The notes below the pieces were generated by a model. The model ran no database searches and was not told where the DNA came from. It saw only the letters and a list, made by a program, of their open reading frames with translations. A stretch of 64,000 nt of DNA from the NCBI RefSeq assembly GCF_009765225.1, contig NZ_VMSF01000001.1:434001-498000 (forward strand), in the 5' to 3' direction. Source of the DNA: Leifsonia sp. AG29 (GTDB lineage Bacteria; Actinomycetota; Actinomycetes; Actinomycetales; Microbacteriaceae). This document shows positions 1-8,431 of this stretch, piece after piece (the first letter of the stretch is position 1; each line of letters begins with the position of its first letter). A program made the translations under genes and the position numbers.

Positions 1-521
1 TCGGCGCCGAGCGAGGCGACCCCGCCCGCCGCCTCGAGACCCAGCAGGCCGCCTCCCGCGACCGCGACCCGGGGCGCGCGCCCCAGCCGCGACGACAGCA
101 CGGCGATCTCGTCGACGAGGGCGTCGACGTCGGCGATCGTGCGATACACGCGGGCCGCGTGCGAGCCGGGGATGTCGGGCACCGGTGCCGAGGAACCGGT
201 GGCGAGGACCAGATCGTCGTAGGCGACCACCGCGCCGGCCGAGGTCGTCACGGTCCGGGAGGCGCGATCGATCGCCAGCACGGCCTCGCCCGTGCGGAGC
301 TCGACCGACTCGTGGTCCCAGTGCGACGCGGGCTCCAGGGTCAGGTCGACGGTCGTGTCGGCGAGCCGCTTGCTGAGCTGCACGCGGTCGTAGGGGCGGT
401 GCGGCTCCTCGGCGATCAGCACGATCGCGTGCCGGCGCTGAGTGTCGCGCGCGACGAGCGCGTCCACCAGGCGATGGGCCGCGGGCCCTCCGCCCACGAT
501 GACGGTCGTTCGGTCGGCCAT
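1..521 (-). CDS. nirB: Nitrite reductase large subunit NirB, N-terminal part (cut by window edge)
   Basis: The visible 173 residues are the N-terminal FAD/NAD(P)-binding part of an oxidoreductase. They begin MADRTTVIVGGGPAAHR, a dinucleotide-binding GxGxxA-type loop, and contain the LATGSSAPVP turn and a second GGGLLGLEAAG loop near the edge. In NirB these domains pass NAD(P)H electrons to a siroheme and [4Fe-4S] centre in the C-terminal half, which lies outside the window. Divergence from nirD supports NirB over a generic FAD oxidoreductase. The ATG at 521 has a GGAAGG-type ribosome site about 8 bases upstream. In most bacteria nirB and nirD share one operon; here they face away from each other. 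Confidence 0.8.
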   Translation of the reverse strand, partial: MADRTTVIVGGGPAAHRLVDALVARDTQRRHAIVLIAEEPHRPYDRVQLSKRLADTTVDLTLEPASHWDHESVELRTGEAVLAIDRASRTVTTSAGAVVAYDDLVLATGSSAPVPDIPGSHAARVYRTIADVDALVDEIAVLSSRLGRAPRVAVAGGGLLGLEAAGGVASLGA

Positions 522-602
522 GGGGGCCCCTTCCGTTGGCGTGCGGCCGTCGCCGCGCCGGGCGTGATCCCTCCCGGTGCCTTCCGACACTATGCGGGGG
601 CG

Positions 603-640
603 GTTTCCCTCCCGTTTCGGCTGTGTAACCTCCGCTTAAC
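603..640 (-). promoter_or_regulatory. Candidate GlnR operator, four half-sites in 11-bp register
   Basis: On the minus strand the sequence reads GTTAA-N6-GTTAC-N6-GAAAC-N6-GAAAC, with half-sites at 636-640, 625-629, 614-618 and 603-607. The centre pair GTTAC-N6-GAAAC fits the actinobacterial GlnR consensus gTnAc-N6-GaAAc exactly, and all four repeat every 11 bp. GlnR is the known nitrogen regulator of nitrite reductase genes in actinobacteria. MtrA recognises a related sequence and is the main alternative. Confidence 0.65.
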
Positions 641-690
641 ACGGGTTGCACACGGCACGCCGGAGGGTGTGAGCGGGGATTCACGCGACG

Positions 691-717
691 GTAACGGCTC
701 GAGCGGCCCCCCGAAAC
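691..717 (+). promoter_or_regulatory. Second GlnR-like half-site pair before nirD
   Basis: GTAAC at 691-695 and GAAAC at 713-717 lie 22 bp apart, two 11-bp steps, just upstream of the nirD -10 element at 728-733. The middle step (702-706) does not match. It may be a weak additional GlnR contact. Confidence 0.3.
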
Positions 718-739
718 ACGCCCTCCGTAGCGTCGGAGC

Positions 740-1111
740 ATGACCATCGCGCAGCCCGCCGAGCTCACCGTCCCGGCCTCCCCGGACTGGCTCCGAGCCT
801 GCCGGGTCGACGATCTCGAACCGGCCTGGGGCGAGGCCGTCCTGCTCCGGGGCCGGCAGATCGCCGTGTTCCTGCTCTCGCCACAGGAGGTGTACGCCGT
901 GTCGCACGAGGATCCGGCCATGGGCGGCGCGCCCGTCATGGCCCGAGGCATCGTCGGTTCGAAGGGGGACCGGCCGACCGTCGCGTCGCCCCTCCACAAG
1001 GAGGTCTACGACCTGGGCACAGGGGAGTGCTTCTCCGACCCGTCGCTGCTCCTGCAGACATTCCGGACCCGCATCGTCGGCGGATTCATCGAGATCGAGC
1101 TGGGCGCCTAG
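740..1111 (+). CDS. nirD: Nitrite reductase small subunit NirD
   Basis: A 123-residue Rieske-fold protein, the small subunit of assimilatory NAD(P)H-nitrite reductase, which reduces nitrite to ammonium in the cytoplasm. The segment from DWLRACRVDDL through AVFLL, SPLHKEVYDLGTGECF and the terminal TRIVGGFIEIEL matches the NirD fold. As usual for NirD it lacks the Cys/His pairs that hold the [2Fe-2S] cluster in true Rieske proteins. The start is set by a TAGCGT -10 element (728-733) exactly six bases before the ATG, which implies a leaderless transcript. The large-subunit gene is divergent. Confidence 0.88.
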   Translation: MTIAQPAELTVPASPDWLRACRVDDLEPAWGEAVLLRGRQIAVFLLSPQEVYAVSHEDPAMGGAPVMARGIVGSKGDRPTVASPLHKEVYDLGTGECFSDPSLLLQTFRTRIVGGFIEIELGA

Positions 1112-1132
1112 CCGGAACGGGGAGGCGCGTCG

Positions 1133-1381
1133 CTACTCCGCGTGCCGGTGCCGCTCGATCGCCGCGCGCGCTGTGGCGACGGCGTCTTCGGGCGGGATGC
1201 CGCGGGCGACGGCGAGTCCGACCAGATAGGTCGTGAGCGGCCCGGCGGGCCGCATCACGCCGTGCGCGGCGTCTCGCGTCAGGTCGAGCAGCAGACCCGT
1301 GGGGACGCCCGCCGGGTCGAGGCCGAGCGCGCTCGCCAGCTCCGCGACCCAGGCGTCGAGGTCTTCGGGGGTATCGGTCAT
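1133..1381 (-). CDS. DUF6457 family small protein
   Basis: An 82-residue protein beginning MTDTPEDLDAWVAEL. The motifs LLDLTRDAAHGVMRPAGPLTTYLVGLAVARG match the short DUF6457 family found beside molybdenum cofactor genes in actinobacteria. The molecular role is unknown; helical content and context suggest a helper in cofactor synthesis or insertion. It overlaps the moeA stop codon by 4 bp (ATGA, 1378-1381), so it is translationally coupled and is the second gene of a moeA operon. Confidence 0.75.
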   Translation of the reverse strand: MTDTPEDLDAWVAELASALGLDPAGVPTGLLLDLTRDAAHGVMRPAGPLTTYLVGLAVARGIPPEDAVATARAAIERHRHAE

Positions 1382-2625
1382 CCTCCGATACTGACCGCTG
1401 GCGGCACCGGGGGCAAGGCCGCCCGCGGGCCGACGAGCATCACGCTCAGCGTGTCCCCGACGAAGACGTGCTCGACCTCTTCCGGGACGACCGCGAGGCC
1501 GTCGGCCGCGGCGAGCGAGTGCACGCGATGCGAGCCCGCGCCCGCGCCGAACACGCGTCGCGCCTCCCCGCCCTCGACCACGATCGGGACCAGCTGGAGG
1601 CGCCCCCTCCTGCTCTGCCACGACTCGGCTGAGCGCAGCTCGACCCTCGCCCGGTCGATCCCGGCGTGGCCGCCCAGCCGGCGGAGCGCGGGCCGCACGA
1701 ACAGCTCGAACGAGACCGCGACGCCGACCGGGTTGCCGGGGAGGCAGAGCAGCAGTGCGCCGGACGGGTCGACGCCGAACCCCTGCGGTTTGCCGGGCTG
1801 CATCGCCACCTCGTCGAACCGGACGGAGGAGCGTCCGAGCACGGCCCGGACCACATCGAGGGCTCCGACGCTCGCCCCTCCCGAGAGGACGATCACGTCG
1901 GCCTGAGCGCGCCCCAGCGCTGCCCGGAGGAGGTCGGGGTCATCCGGGACGACCTCGCTGCTCACGACGTCGGCGCCCGCCTCGAGGATCGCGGCGCCGA
2001 GCAGGACGGAGTTCGATTCGGGGATCTGGCCGCGGCGCAGCGCGGAGGCGGGAGGGACCAACTCCGATCCCGTGGAGATGACGGCGACACGGGGCCGGCG
2101 GTGCACGCGGACGCTCTCACGTCCGGCCGAGGCGATGGCGGACAGCTGCCAGGGTCCGAGTTCCGTGCCGGTATCGGCGACGAGTGCGCCCGCCGGGGCG
2201 TCGTCTCCCGCCCGACGGATGTGAGCGCCCGGCGCGGGGGCCCGGGTGACGACGATCCATTGCGGCGGCTCGGGCGTCGCGGGGGCGCCGAGGTCGGTGT
2301 GCTCCAGCGGGACGACCGCGTCGGCGTCGCTGGGCAGGGGTGCGCCGGTCATGATGCGGGCGGCCTCGCCCGGCCCGAGCCGGGGATCGCGGGCGGAGCC
2401 CGCCGGGACGTCGGCGACGACTCGCAGCCGGACGCCCTCGCGGGCATCGGCGGCGACCACGGCATAGCCGTCCATCCCGGAGTTGTCGAAGACCGGGACC
2501 GGCCAGCGGGTGTGCACGCGCTCGCCCACGACCCGGCCGGCCGCCAGGGCCAGCGGGACGGTCTCGGGCGGCAGCGGCCGCGCCTCGTCCAGGATGCGGG
2601 CGCGGTGCTCGTCGACCGGGATCAT
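1378..2625 (-). CDS. moeA: Molybdopterin molybdenumtransferase MoeA
   Basis: A 415-residue cytoplasmic enzyme that inserts molybdate into adenylylated molybdopterin in the last step of molybdenum cofactor synthesis. Visible family motifs are DNSGMDGYAV (47-56), STGSEL (184-189), SGGASVG (248-254), QPGKPQGFG (276-284) and LPGNPV (295-300). Length is normal for MoeA. A TACGGT -10 element at 2637-2632 lies six bases before the ATG, so the mRNA is probably leaderless. The gene is divergent from fdhD, 62 bp away, which supports joint service to the molybdoenzyme encoded at 3562. Confidence 0.94.
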   Translation of the reverse strand: MIPVDEHRARILDEARPLPPETVPLALAAGRVVGERVHTRWPVPVFDNSGMDGYAVVAADAREGVRLRVVADVPAGSARDPRLGPGEAARIMTGAPLPSDADAVVPLEHTDLGAPATPEPPQWIVVTRAPAPGAHIRRAGDDAPAGALVADTGTELGPWQLSAIASAGRESVRVHRRPRVAVISTGSELVPPASALRRGQIPESNSVLLGAAILEAGADVVSSEVVPDDPDLLRAALGRAQADVIVLSGGASVGALDVVRAVLGRSSVRFDEVAMQPGKPQGFGVDPSGALLLCLPGNPVGVAVSFELFVRPALRRLGGHAGIDRARVELRSAESWQSRRGRLQLVPIVVEGGEARRVFGAGAGSHRVHSLAAADGLAVVPEEVEHVFVGDTLSVMLVGPRAALPPVPPAVSIGG

Positions 2626-2687
2626 GTCGCCACCGTACCTGCCGCCGTTCCCTCCCGCTTCCGGGTCGGGAGGTATAGCCTCGCGAC

Positions 2688-3569
2688 ATGGGCCGCATCA
2701 CGGCGAGGAAGCCGATCACGAAGATCACCCTCGGCATGGGCGTCCGGCACCGCGCGGACACCCTGGCGGTCGAGGAACCCCTCGAGCTCCGGGTCGGCGG
2801 ACGTCCGCTCGCCGTCACGATGCGGACACCCGGCCACGACGTCGAGCTGGCCGCCGGGTTCCTGGTCTCGGAGGGGATCATCTCGCGGGCGGACGAGTTC
2901 CGCTCGGCGATCCACTGCGGCGGACCGGGCACAGGAGGCGCGGAGAACACGTACAACGTGCTCGACGTCACGCTGGCGGCGGGTGTCGCCCCTCCCGACC
3001 CGGACATCGCGCGGGCCTTCTACACGACGAGCTCGTGCGGCGTGTGCGGCAAGGCCAGCATCGAGGCGGTGGAGACGGTCTCGTCGTACGACGTGCGACA
3101 CGATGACCTCGCGGTCGACGCCGAGTTGCTGGCCGGCCTCCCCGACCGGCTGCGCGAGAAGCAGGAGGTCTTCGAGAAGACCGGCGGCCTCCACGCGGCC
3201 GCACTGTTCGACGGCGCCTCGGGAGAGCTGCTCGTGCTCAGGGAGGATGTTGGCCGCCACAACGCCGTCGACAAGGTCGTCGGCTGGGCCGTGCTGAACG
3301 ACCGCCTCCCGCTGACCGGGACGATCCTCCAGGTGTCCGGACGCGCGAGCTTCGAACTGGTCCAGAAGGCGACCATGGCCGGGATCCCGCTGCTCGCGGC
3401 GGTCTCCGCCCCCTCCTCGCTCGCCGTGGAGCTCGCCGAGGCCGCCGGTCTCACCCTCGTCGGCTTCCTGCGGGGCGCCTCCATGAACGTGTACTCCGAG
3501 CCCCGGCGCGTCCTCGTGCCCGCGGGCGCGATCGCCGACCCCGAACTGATGGGAGCAGCCCGTGGTTAG
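2688..3569 (+). CDS. fdhD: Formate dehydrogenase sulfurtransferase FdhD
   Basis: A 293-residue sulfurtransferase that passes sulfur to the bis-MGD cofactor of formate dehydrogenases, which is needed for activity. The persulfide-carrying CGVC motif is at residues 117-120 within YTTSSCGVCGKAS, and the VGRHNAVDK segment is typical of the family. TAGCCT at 2676-2681 lies six bases before the ATG. The last 8 bases overlap the start of the molybdoenzyme gene, so the two are coupled. Confidence 0.95.
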   Translation: MGRITARKPITKITLGMGVRHRADTLAVEEPLELRVGGRPLAVTMRTPGHDVELAAGFLVSEGIISRADEFRSAIHCGGPGTGGAENTYNVLDVTLAAGVAPPDPDIARAFYTTSSCGVCGKASIEAVETVSSYDVRHDDLAVDAELLAGLPDRLREKQEVFEKTGGLHAAALFDGASGELLVLREDVGRHNAVDKVVGWAVLNDRLPLTGTILQVSGRASFELVQKATMAGIPLLAAVSAPSSLAVELAEAAGLTLVGFLRGASMNVYSEPRRVLVPAGAIADPELMGAARG

Positions 3570-5937
3570 TCTCGATGCCCAGCCCGGAGGGGGCGCGGCC
3601 CCGCATGGAGGCTCCGCCTTCGGCCTGCTGCCCGACGAACCGCGACAGGGCGGCTTCGGCCCGCGCGTCGACGGCAAATGGTCGAGCAAGCGCTACCATC
3701 ACTCGGCCGCCGGCTGGGGTGCCGCGAAAGCAGTGGGAGGCGTGCTCGCCAAGGAGCGCGAGCCGATCGCCGGGACGCGCTCGATGTTCACGATGAACCA
3801 CCCCGTCCGCGGTTTCGACTGCCCGGGCTGCGCGTGGCCCGACGACAAGGGCGTCACCCTCGACATCTGTGAGAACGGCATCAAGCACGTCACCTGGGAG
3901 ATGACACGCAAGCGGGTCGGCGCGGACTTCTTCGCCGAGCACACCGTGTCCGAGCTCTCCAGCTGGACCGACTTCGACCTCGAGGACCAGGGCCGCCTCA
4001 CCGAGCCGCTCGTCTACGACGCCGACACGGACCGCTACATCCCGATCGAGTGGCAGGACGCGTTCGACCTGATCGGGAGGGAGCTCCGCGCGCTCGAGAG
4101 CCCCGATCAGGCGAGCTTCTACACCTCCGGCCGGCTGAGCAACGAGGCGTCGTTCCTGTACCAGCTCATGGTGCGCGAGTTCGGGACGAACAACCTGCCC
4201 GACTGCTCGAACATGTGCCACGAGGCGTCCGGGCGCGCGCTGACCGCCTCCCTCGCCACCGGGAAGGGCACGGCCGATCTCGAGGACTGGGACGCGTGCG
4301 ACGCGCTGTTCGTGCTCGGCGTGAACGCCGCCTCCAACGCGCCCCGCATGCTGACCACGCTCGCACAGGCGATCGACCGCGGCGCGCAGGTGGTGCACGT
4401 CAACCCGCTGATCGAGGCGGGCGCGACGCGGACCATCGTTCCGCACGAGTTCGTCGACATGGCCCTGAACAAGTCGACGCCGACGAGCACCCTCAACCTG
4501 CAGGTGCGACCCGGGGGAGACCTCGCCCTCGTGCGCGGCATGGCGAAGGCGCTCTTCGAGGCGGCGGAGAGCAACCCGTCGCTGCTCGACACGGCCTTCC
4601 TCGAGAAGTACACGACGGGCGTGGACGAGTACCGCGAGATCGCGCAGCGCACCTCCTGGGAGGAGCTGGTCGAGCAGTCGGGTCTGAGCGAGGCCGACAT
4701 CCGCGGCGCATCGAAGATCTACCAGGAGGCCGAGCGCACGGTCTTCAGCTGGTGCCTCGGCGTCAGCCAGCACGAGCACGGCGTCGACACCGTGCGCGAG
4801 ATCGTCAACCTGCTCCTCCTGCGGGGGAACGTCGGCAAGAAGGGCGCCGGGCCGTCGCCGGTCCGCGGCCACAGCAACGTGCAGGGCAACCGGACGTGCG
4901 GCATCGACCACAACCCGAAGGAGCCGTTCCTCCAGAAGCTGGACGCCGAGTTCGGCATCACGTCGCCGCGCGGGCGCGGCCTCGACACGGTGCACACCGT
5001 CGCGGCGATGCACGCCGGGAAGGTGAAGGCGTTCATCGGCATGGGAGGCAACTTCGTGCGCGCCGCGCCGGACACCCCGTTCACCGCGGCCGGCCTCCGG
5101 CAGTGCAACCTCACCGTGCACGTCAGCACGAAGCTCAACCGCAGCCACCTCGTGCACGGCCGGGTCGCACTGATCCTCCCGTGCATCGGGCGGACCGAGC
5201 GCGACGAGCAGGCGTCGGGGCTGCAGGGCACCTCCACCGAGGACGCCATGAGCTCCGTGCAGTTCACGATGGGCGTGCGCCGGCCGGCCTCGCCGCTGCT
5301 GCGCTCGGAGCCGGCGATCATCGCGGGCATCGCGCGGGCGCTCCTCCCCGAGAGCAAGACCCCGTGGGAGGAGCTGGTCGCCGACTACGACCGCATCCGC
5401 GACATCATGGCGCGCGTCCTCCCCGGGTTCGAGGGGTACAACGAGCTCGTCCGGCAGCCGTACGGGTTCCGGATCCCGCAGCCCGCGCGTGAGCGCGATT
5501 TCAAGACGCCGTCCGGCAACGCCGAGTTCTCGCACGCGCCCCTGCCGAACGTGATCCCCGAGGACGCCGACGTGCTCGTCCTGCAGACAATGCGGTCGCA
5601 CGACCAGTGGAACACCACGATCTACTCGGCCGACGACCGGTACCGCGGGCTCAAGCGGATCCGCGAGATGGTGCTCATGAACAAGCGCGACATGCGCGAC
5701 CGCGGACTCCGCGAGGGCGACCTCGTCGACATCGTCGCCACCTCGCGCGACGGGTCCGAGCGGTCGGTGCGGCAGTTCCGGGCGCTGGAGTACAACCTCC
5801 CGCGGGGGAGCGCGGCCGGGTACATGCCCGAGCTGAACGTGCTCATCGGCGCGAACGACTACAGCAGTCAGAGCGACCAGCCGCTGATGAAGGACATCCG
5901 CGTGCGCGTGACCCGGTCGGCGGGGGCTGGGGCATAG
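3562..5937 (+). CDS. FdhF/YdeP family molybdopterin oxidoreductase, alpha subunit
   Basis: A 791-residue molybdopterin oxidoreductase of the FdhF/YdeP family, probably a cytoplasmic formate dehydrogenase or an enzyme of unknown substrate. The N-terminal FDCPGCAWPD and a nearby Cys suggest iron-sulfur ligands. The motif NNLPDCSNMCHEAS lines up with the Mo-ligand segment of E. coli FdhF, placing a cysteine (Cys219) where FdhF has selenocysteine. A GTG start at 3562 follows GGGAG and overlaps fdhD by 8 bp. Neighbouring fdhD, moeA and mobA supply cofactor maturation. No electron-transfer subunit gene is adjacent, so the acceptor is unknown. Confidence 0.88.
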   Translation: MVSLDAQPGGGAAPHGGSAFGLLPDEPRQGGFGPRVDGKWSSKRYHHSAAGWGAAKAVGGVLAKEREPIAGTRSMFTMNHPVRGFDCPGCAWPDDKGVTLDICENGIKHVTWEMTRKRVGADFFAEHTVSELSSWTDFDLEDQGRLTEPLVYDADTDRYIPIEWQDAFDLIGRELRALESPDQASFYTSGRLSNEASFLYQLMVREFGTNNLPDCSNMCHEASGRALTASLATGKGTADLEDWDACDALFVLGVNAASNAPRMLTTLAQAIDRGAQVVHVNPLIEAGATRTIVPHEFVDMALNKSTPTSTLNLQVRPGGDLALVRGMAKALFEAAESNPSLLDTAFLEKYTTGVDEYREIAQRTSWEELVEQSGLSEADIRGASKIYQEAERTVFSWCLGVSQHEHGVDTVREIVNLLLLRGNVGKKGAGPSPVRGHSNVQGNRTCGIDHNPKEPFLQKLDAEFGITSPRGRGLDTVHTVAAMHAGKVKAFIGMGGNFVRAAPDTPFTAAGLRQCNLTVHVSTKLNRSHLVHGRVALILPCIGRTERDEQASGLQGTSTEDAMSSVQFTMGVRRPASPLLRSEPAIIAGIARALLPESKTPWEELVADYDRIRDIMARVLPGFEGYNELVRQPYGFRIPQPARERDFKTPSGNAEFSHAPLPNVIPEDADVLVLQTMRSHDQWNTTIYSADDRYRGLKRIREMVLMNKRDMRDRGLREGDLVDIVATSRDGSERSVRQFRALEYNLPRGSAAGYMPELNVLIGANDYSSQSDQPLMKDIRVRVTRSAGAGA

Positions 5938-5971
5938 CGGGCGGTCTCGCGCGGCGGCCTCGTTGGTACCT

Positions 5972-6037
5972 CCCTCGAGGTGCTCGTAGATGCTGTCGCG
6001 CCCGGCGTGTCGGCAGCATCTACGAGCACCTCGAGGG
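5972..6037. terminator. Long perfect hairpin between convergent genes
   Basis: Arms 5972-5995 and 6014-6037 are perfect 24-bp reverse complements, and three more pairs, one a G-T wobble, extend the stem to 27 with a 12-base loop. It sits between the convergent molybdoenzyme and mobA genes, where a bidirectional terminator is expected. The stem is much longer than usual and has no T tract. Confidence 0.65.
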
Positions 6038-6071
6038 CCCGGAGGAGGGACCACCAGCGCGCCCGGGCGAC

Positions 6072-6656
6072 TCAGCCCTCCCAGCCGAGGCGCGCCGCGT
6101 CCTCCCACGTGTCGACGTCGTCGCAGCTGCCCGCCGGCACGAGCACCGGCTCCCACCGGAGCTGCGCCAGCACGGAACGCATGCTGCGGCCGGCGGCGGA
6201 ACCATCGGCGAGGACCGCCTCCAGTGCCTCCCGCCGGTAGAGCGCGGCCAGGGGCTGCGGCTGGTCGCCGTCCGGGTGCGCGATGAGCGCATCAGCGGTC
6301 GTTGGGCCTGTCTCCGCGGCCAGGAGGAGCGGCCCGGCCGCCTCCCCGACACCCGGCATGTCGCAACCGAGCACCAGCACGCGGTCGGCGCCTCCGGACA
6401 GCGCCGCCAGCCCCGCGGCGATGCCCGCGACCGGGCCGCCGAAAGCGGGGAACTCCCGGCACAAGACGGCGTCGGCGGGGAGCGCCTCCCGGCCGGTCTC
6501 GCCCACGATCGCGAGCCGTCGGGCACCCGCTGCCGCAACGAGCGCCCGCGTCAGAAGGGTCTGCCCCTCCCGGGTGAGCTCCGCCTTCGGGGTGCCCCCG
6601 AGCCGGCTCGAGCGGCCGCCGGCGAGGACGATCGCGTCGAAGGCGATGGGCGTCAT
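6072..6656 (-). CDS. mobA: Molybdenum cofactor guanylyltransferase (MobA-like)
   Basis: A 194-residue nucleotidyltransferase that adds GMP to molybdopterin to form MGD. The N-terminal nucleotide-binding motif LAGGRSSRLGG is at 11-21, and the metal-binding GCDMPG is at 97-102. The ATG at 6656 is chosen because the family begins just before VLAGG and a GAGGG ribosome site is directly upstream; an in-frame upstream ATG at 6758 would add about 34 atypical residues. It is convergent with the molybdoenzyme it probably serves. Confidence 0.88.
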   Translation of the reverse strand: MTPIAFDAIVLAGGRSSRLGGTPKAELTREGQTLLTRALVAAAGARRLAIVGETGREALPADAVLCREFPAFGGPVAGIAAGLAALSGGADRVLVLGCDMPGVGEAAGPLLLAAETGPTTADALIAHPDGDQPQPLAALYRREALEAVLADGSAAGRSMRSVLAQLRWEPVLVPAGSCDDVDTWEDAARLGWEG

Positions 6657-6808
6657 GCCCTCAGCGAAGCGGCTCCGCGCCTTAACCGCAAGGGCCTGCC
6701 GGGCGTTCGCATTGGACACGTTGTACATTCCGGCACGTGACCATCCGTCGTAGCGCACGTAGTGTCTGTAGCGAGGACCTGTCCGGTCGTCTGAGAAAGA
6801 GGAGAGAC

Positions 6809-8176
6809 ATGAGCTACGCCGTCATCAACCCCGCCACCGGCGAGACGGTCAAGACCTATGACACCATCAGCGACGCCGACCTCGACGCGGCTATCGCGGC
6901 AGCCGACGACGCCTACCGCACCTGGTCGAAGACGACCACGGTGGAGGAGCGCGGTGCACTGGTGCGCCGCGTGGGCGAGCTCCACATCGAGCGGCGCCAG
7001 GAGCTGGCCGAGATCATCGTGCGCGAGATGGGCAAGCCCGTCGAGCAGGCGCTCGGTGAGGTCGACTTCGCGGGCGCCATCTACGAGTACTACGCCGACA
7101 ACGCGGCCGAGTTCCTGAAGGACGAGCCGATCACGCTGCTCGACGGAGAGGGCTCCGCGGTCGTGCGGCGCTCCGCGCTCGGCGTCCTGCTCGGCGTCAT
7201 GCCCTGGAACTTCCCGTATTACCAGGTCGCCCGGTTCGCCGGACCGAACCTCGTCATCGGCAACACGATCCTCCTGAAGCACGCGGAGCAGTGCCCGGAG
7301 TCGGCCGCCGCGATCGAGCGGATGTTCCTTGACGCCGGCTTCCCGAAGGGCGCCTACGTCAACATCTACGCGTCGCACGACCAGATCGAGAAGGTCATCG
7401 CCGACCCGCGCGTGCAGGGCGTCTCGCTCACCGGCTCGGAGCGGGCGGGCGCGAAGGTCGCCGAGATCGCCGGACGCAACCTCAAGAAGGTCGTGCTCGA
7501 GCTGGGCGGGTCCGACCCGTTCATCCTGCTGTCCACCGACGACCTCGACGCGGCGGTGCAGAACGCGGTCGATGCCCGTCTCGACAACAGCGGCCAGTCC
7601 TGCAACGCGGCCAAGCGCTTCGTCGTCATCGACGACCTGTACGACTCGTTCCTCTCGAAGTTCACCGAGAAGCTCGCCGCCGTCGAGGCCAGCGACCCGA
7701 GCAGCGCCGACTCCGCGCTCGGACCGCTGTCGTCGCTGAAGGCCGCCGAGAACCTCGACGAGCAGGTCAAGCGCGCGGTCGAGCACGGCGCCACGCTGGT
7801 CCGCGGCGGCGGCCGGAACGGCGCCTTCTTCGAGACGACCGTGCTGACCGACGTGACCCCGGACAACCCCGCCTCCAAGGAGGAGTTCTTCGGCCCGGTG
7901 GCGCAGGTGTTCCGCGCGAAGGACGAGGCCGACGCGGTCCGCATCGCCAACGACACGCCCTTCGGCCTCGGCTCGTACCTGTACACGACCGACCCGGAGC
8001 AGGCCAGCCGCGTCGCCGACCAGATCGAGGCGGGCATGGTGTTCGTCAACGTCGTCCTGGCCGACGGCGCCGAACTGCCGTTCGGTGGCGTGAAGCGCTC
8101 CGGCTCCGGGCGCGAGCTCGGCCGTTTCGGCGCCGACGAGTTCGTCAACAAGAAGCTCATCCGCATCGGCGGCTGA
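6809..8176 (+). CDS. NAD(P)-dependent aldehyde (succinate-semialdehyde type) dehydrogenase
   Basis: A 455-residue class I aldehyde dehydrogenase, closest in style to succinate-semialdehyde dehydrogenases such as mycobacterial GabD1. It shows PWNFPYYQ (132-139), catalytic Glu231 in ELGGSDPF and nucleophile Cys265 in NSGQSCNAAKR. The C-terminus ends PFGGVKRSGSGRELG, as in that group. The ATG at 6809 follows a strong GAGGAGAG site, so the longer upstream reading from 6737 is not used. A second enzyme of the same class sits beside gabT at 52.2 kb, so this copy may serve another aldehyde. Confidence 0.9.
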   Translation: MSYAVINPATGETVKTYDTISDADLDAAIAAADDAYRTWSKTTTVEERGALVRRVGELHIERRQELAEIIVREMGKPVEQALGEVDFAGAIYEYYADNAAEFLKDEPITLLDGEGSAVVRRSALGVLLGVMPWNFPYYQVARFAGPNLVIGNTILLKHAEQCPESAAAIERMFLDAGFPKGAYVNIYASHDQIEKVIADPRVQGVSLTGSERAGAKVAEIAGRNLKKVVLELGGSDPFILLSTDDLDAAVQNAVDARLDNSGQSCNAAKRFVVIDDLYDSFLSKFTEKLAAVEASDPSSADSALGPLSSLKAAENLDEQVKRAVEHGATLVRGGGRNGAFFETTVLTDVTPDNPASKEEFFGPVAQVFRAKDEADAVRIANDTPFGLGSYLYTTDPEQASRVADQIEAGMVFVNVVLADGAELPFGGVKRSGSGRELGRFGADEFVNKKLIRIGG

Positions 8177-8229
8177 CGCCCCCGCCTCCCGCCTCCCGCG
8201 GGCTGCGCCCCTCGCGGCGCGCCGCCCCG

Positions 8230-8294
8230 CCATCGAGTCCCCTGAGAATGCGCCCGACACGCCGTCGAACGCGCACTCTTGGGGGACTCGATGG
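8230..8294. repeat. 65-bp palindromic repeat, family 1, copy 1
   Basis: Arms 8230-8253 and 8271-8294 are inverted repeats with 21 of 24 positions paired, around a 17-base centre containing GACACGCCGT. Two relatives of identical 65-bp length lie at 9801 and 9884, on the other side of the sedolisin gene. It also lies in the tail of the preceding dehydrogenase gene and could act as a terminator. Confidence 0.8.
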
Positions 8295-8431
8295 TGGGAG
8301 GGGGGGCGACGGGAGGCAGGTCGGACGGCAGCCGAGCGCGGGGCGATGGGGGTCTGTCGGCGCTGGCCCAGCAGGGCGTAGGGTTCTCGCACGCCATCGC
8401 GTCGGAGCGACGGCCGCGACTAGGGAGCACC

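Noticed and set aside
3451-6156. A 901-codon open frame on the minus strand opposite the molybdoenzyme and fdhD
   Set aside because: It has no recognisable domain, is rich in Arg/Gly/Ala as expected from high-GC antisense frames, and the plus strand encodes clear enzymes with conserved motifs.
6737-6808. Longer N-terminus for the aldehyde dehydrogenase
   Set aside because: The added 24 residues are Arg/Ser-rich and outside the family, and a strong ribosome site fixes the start at 6809.
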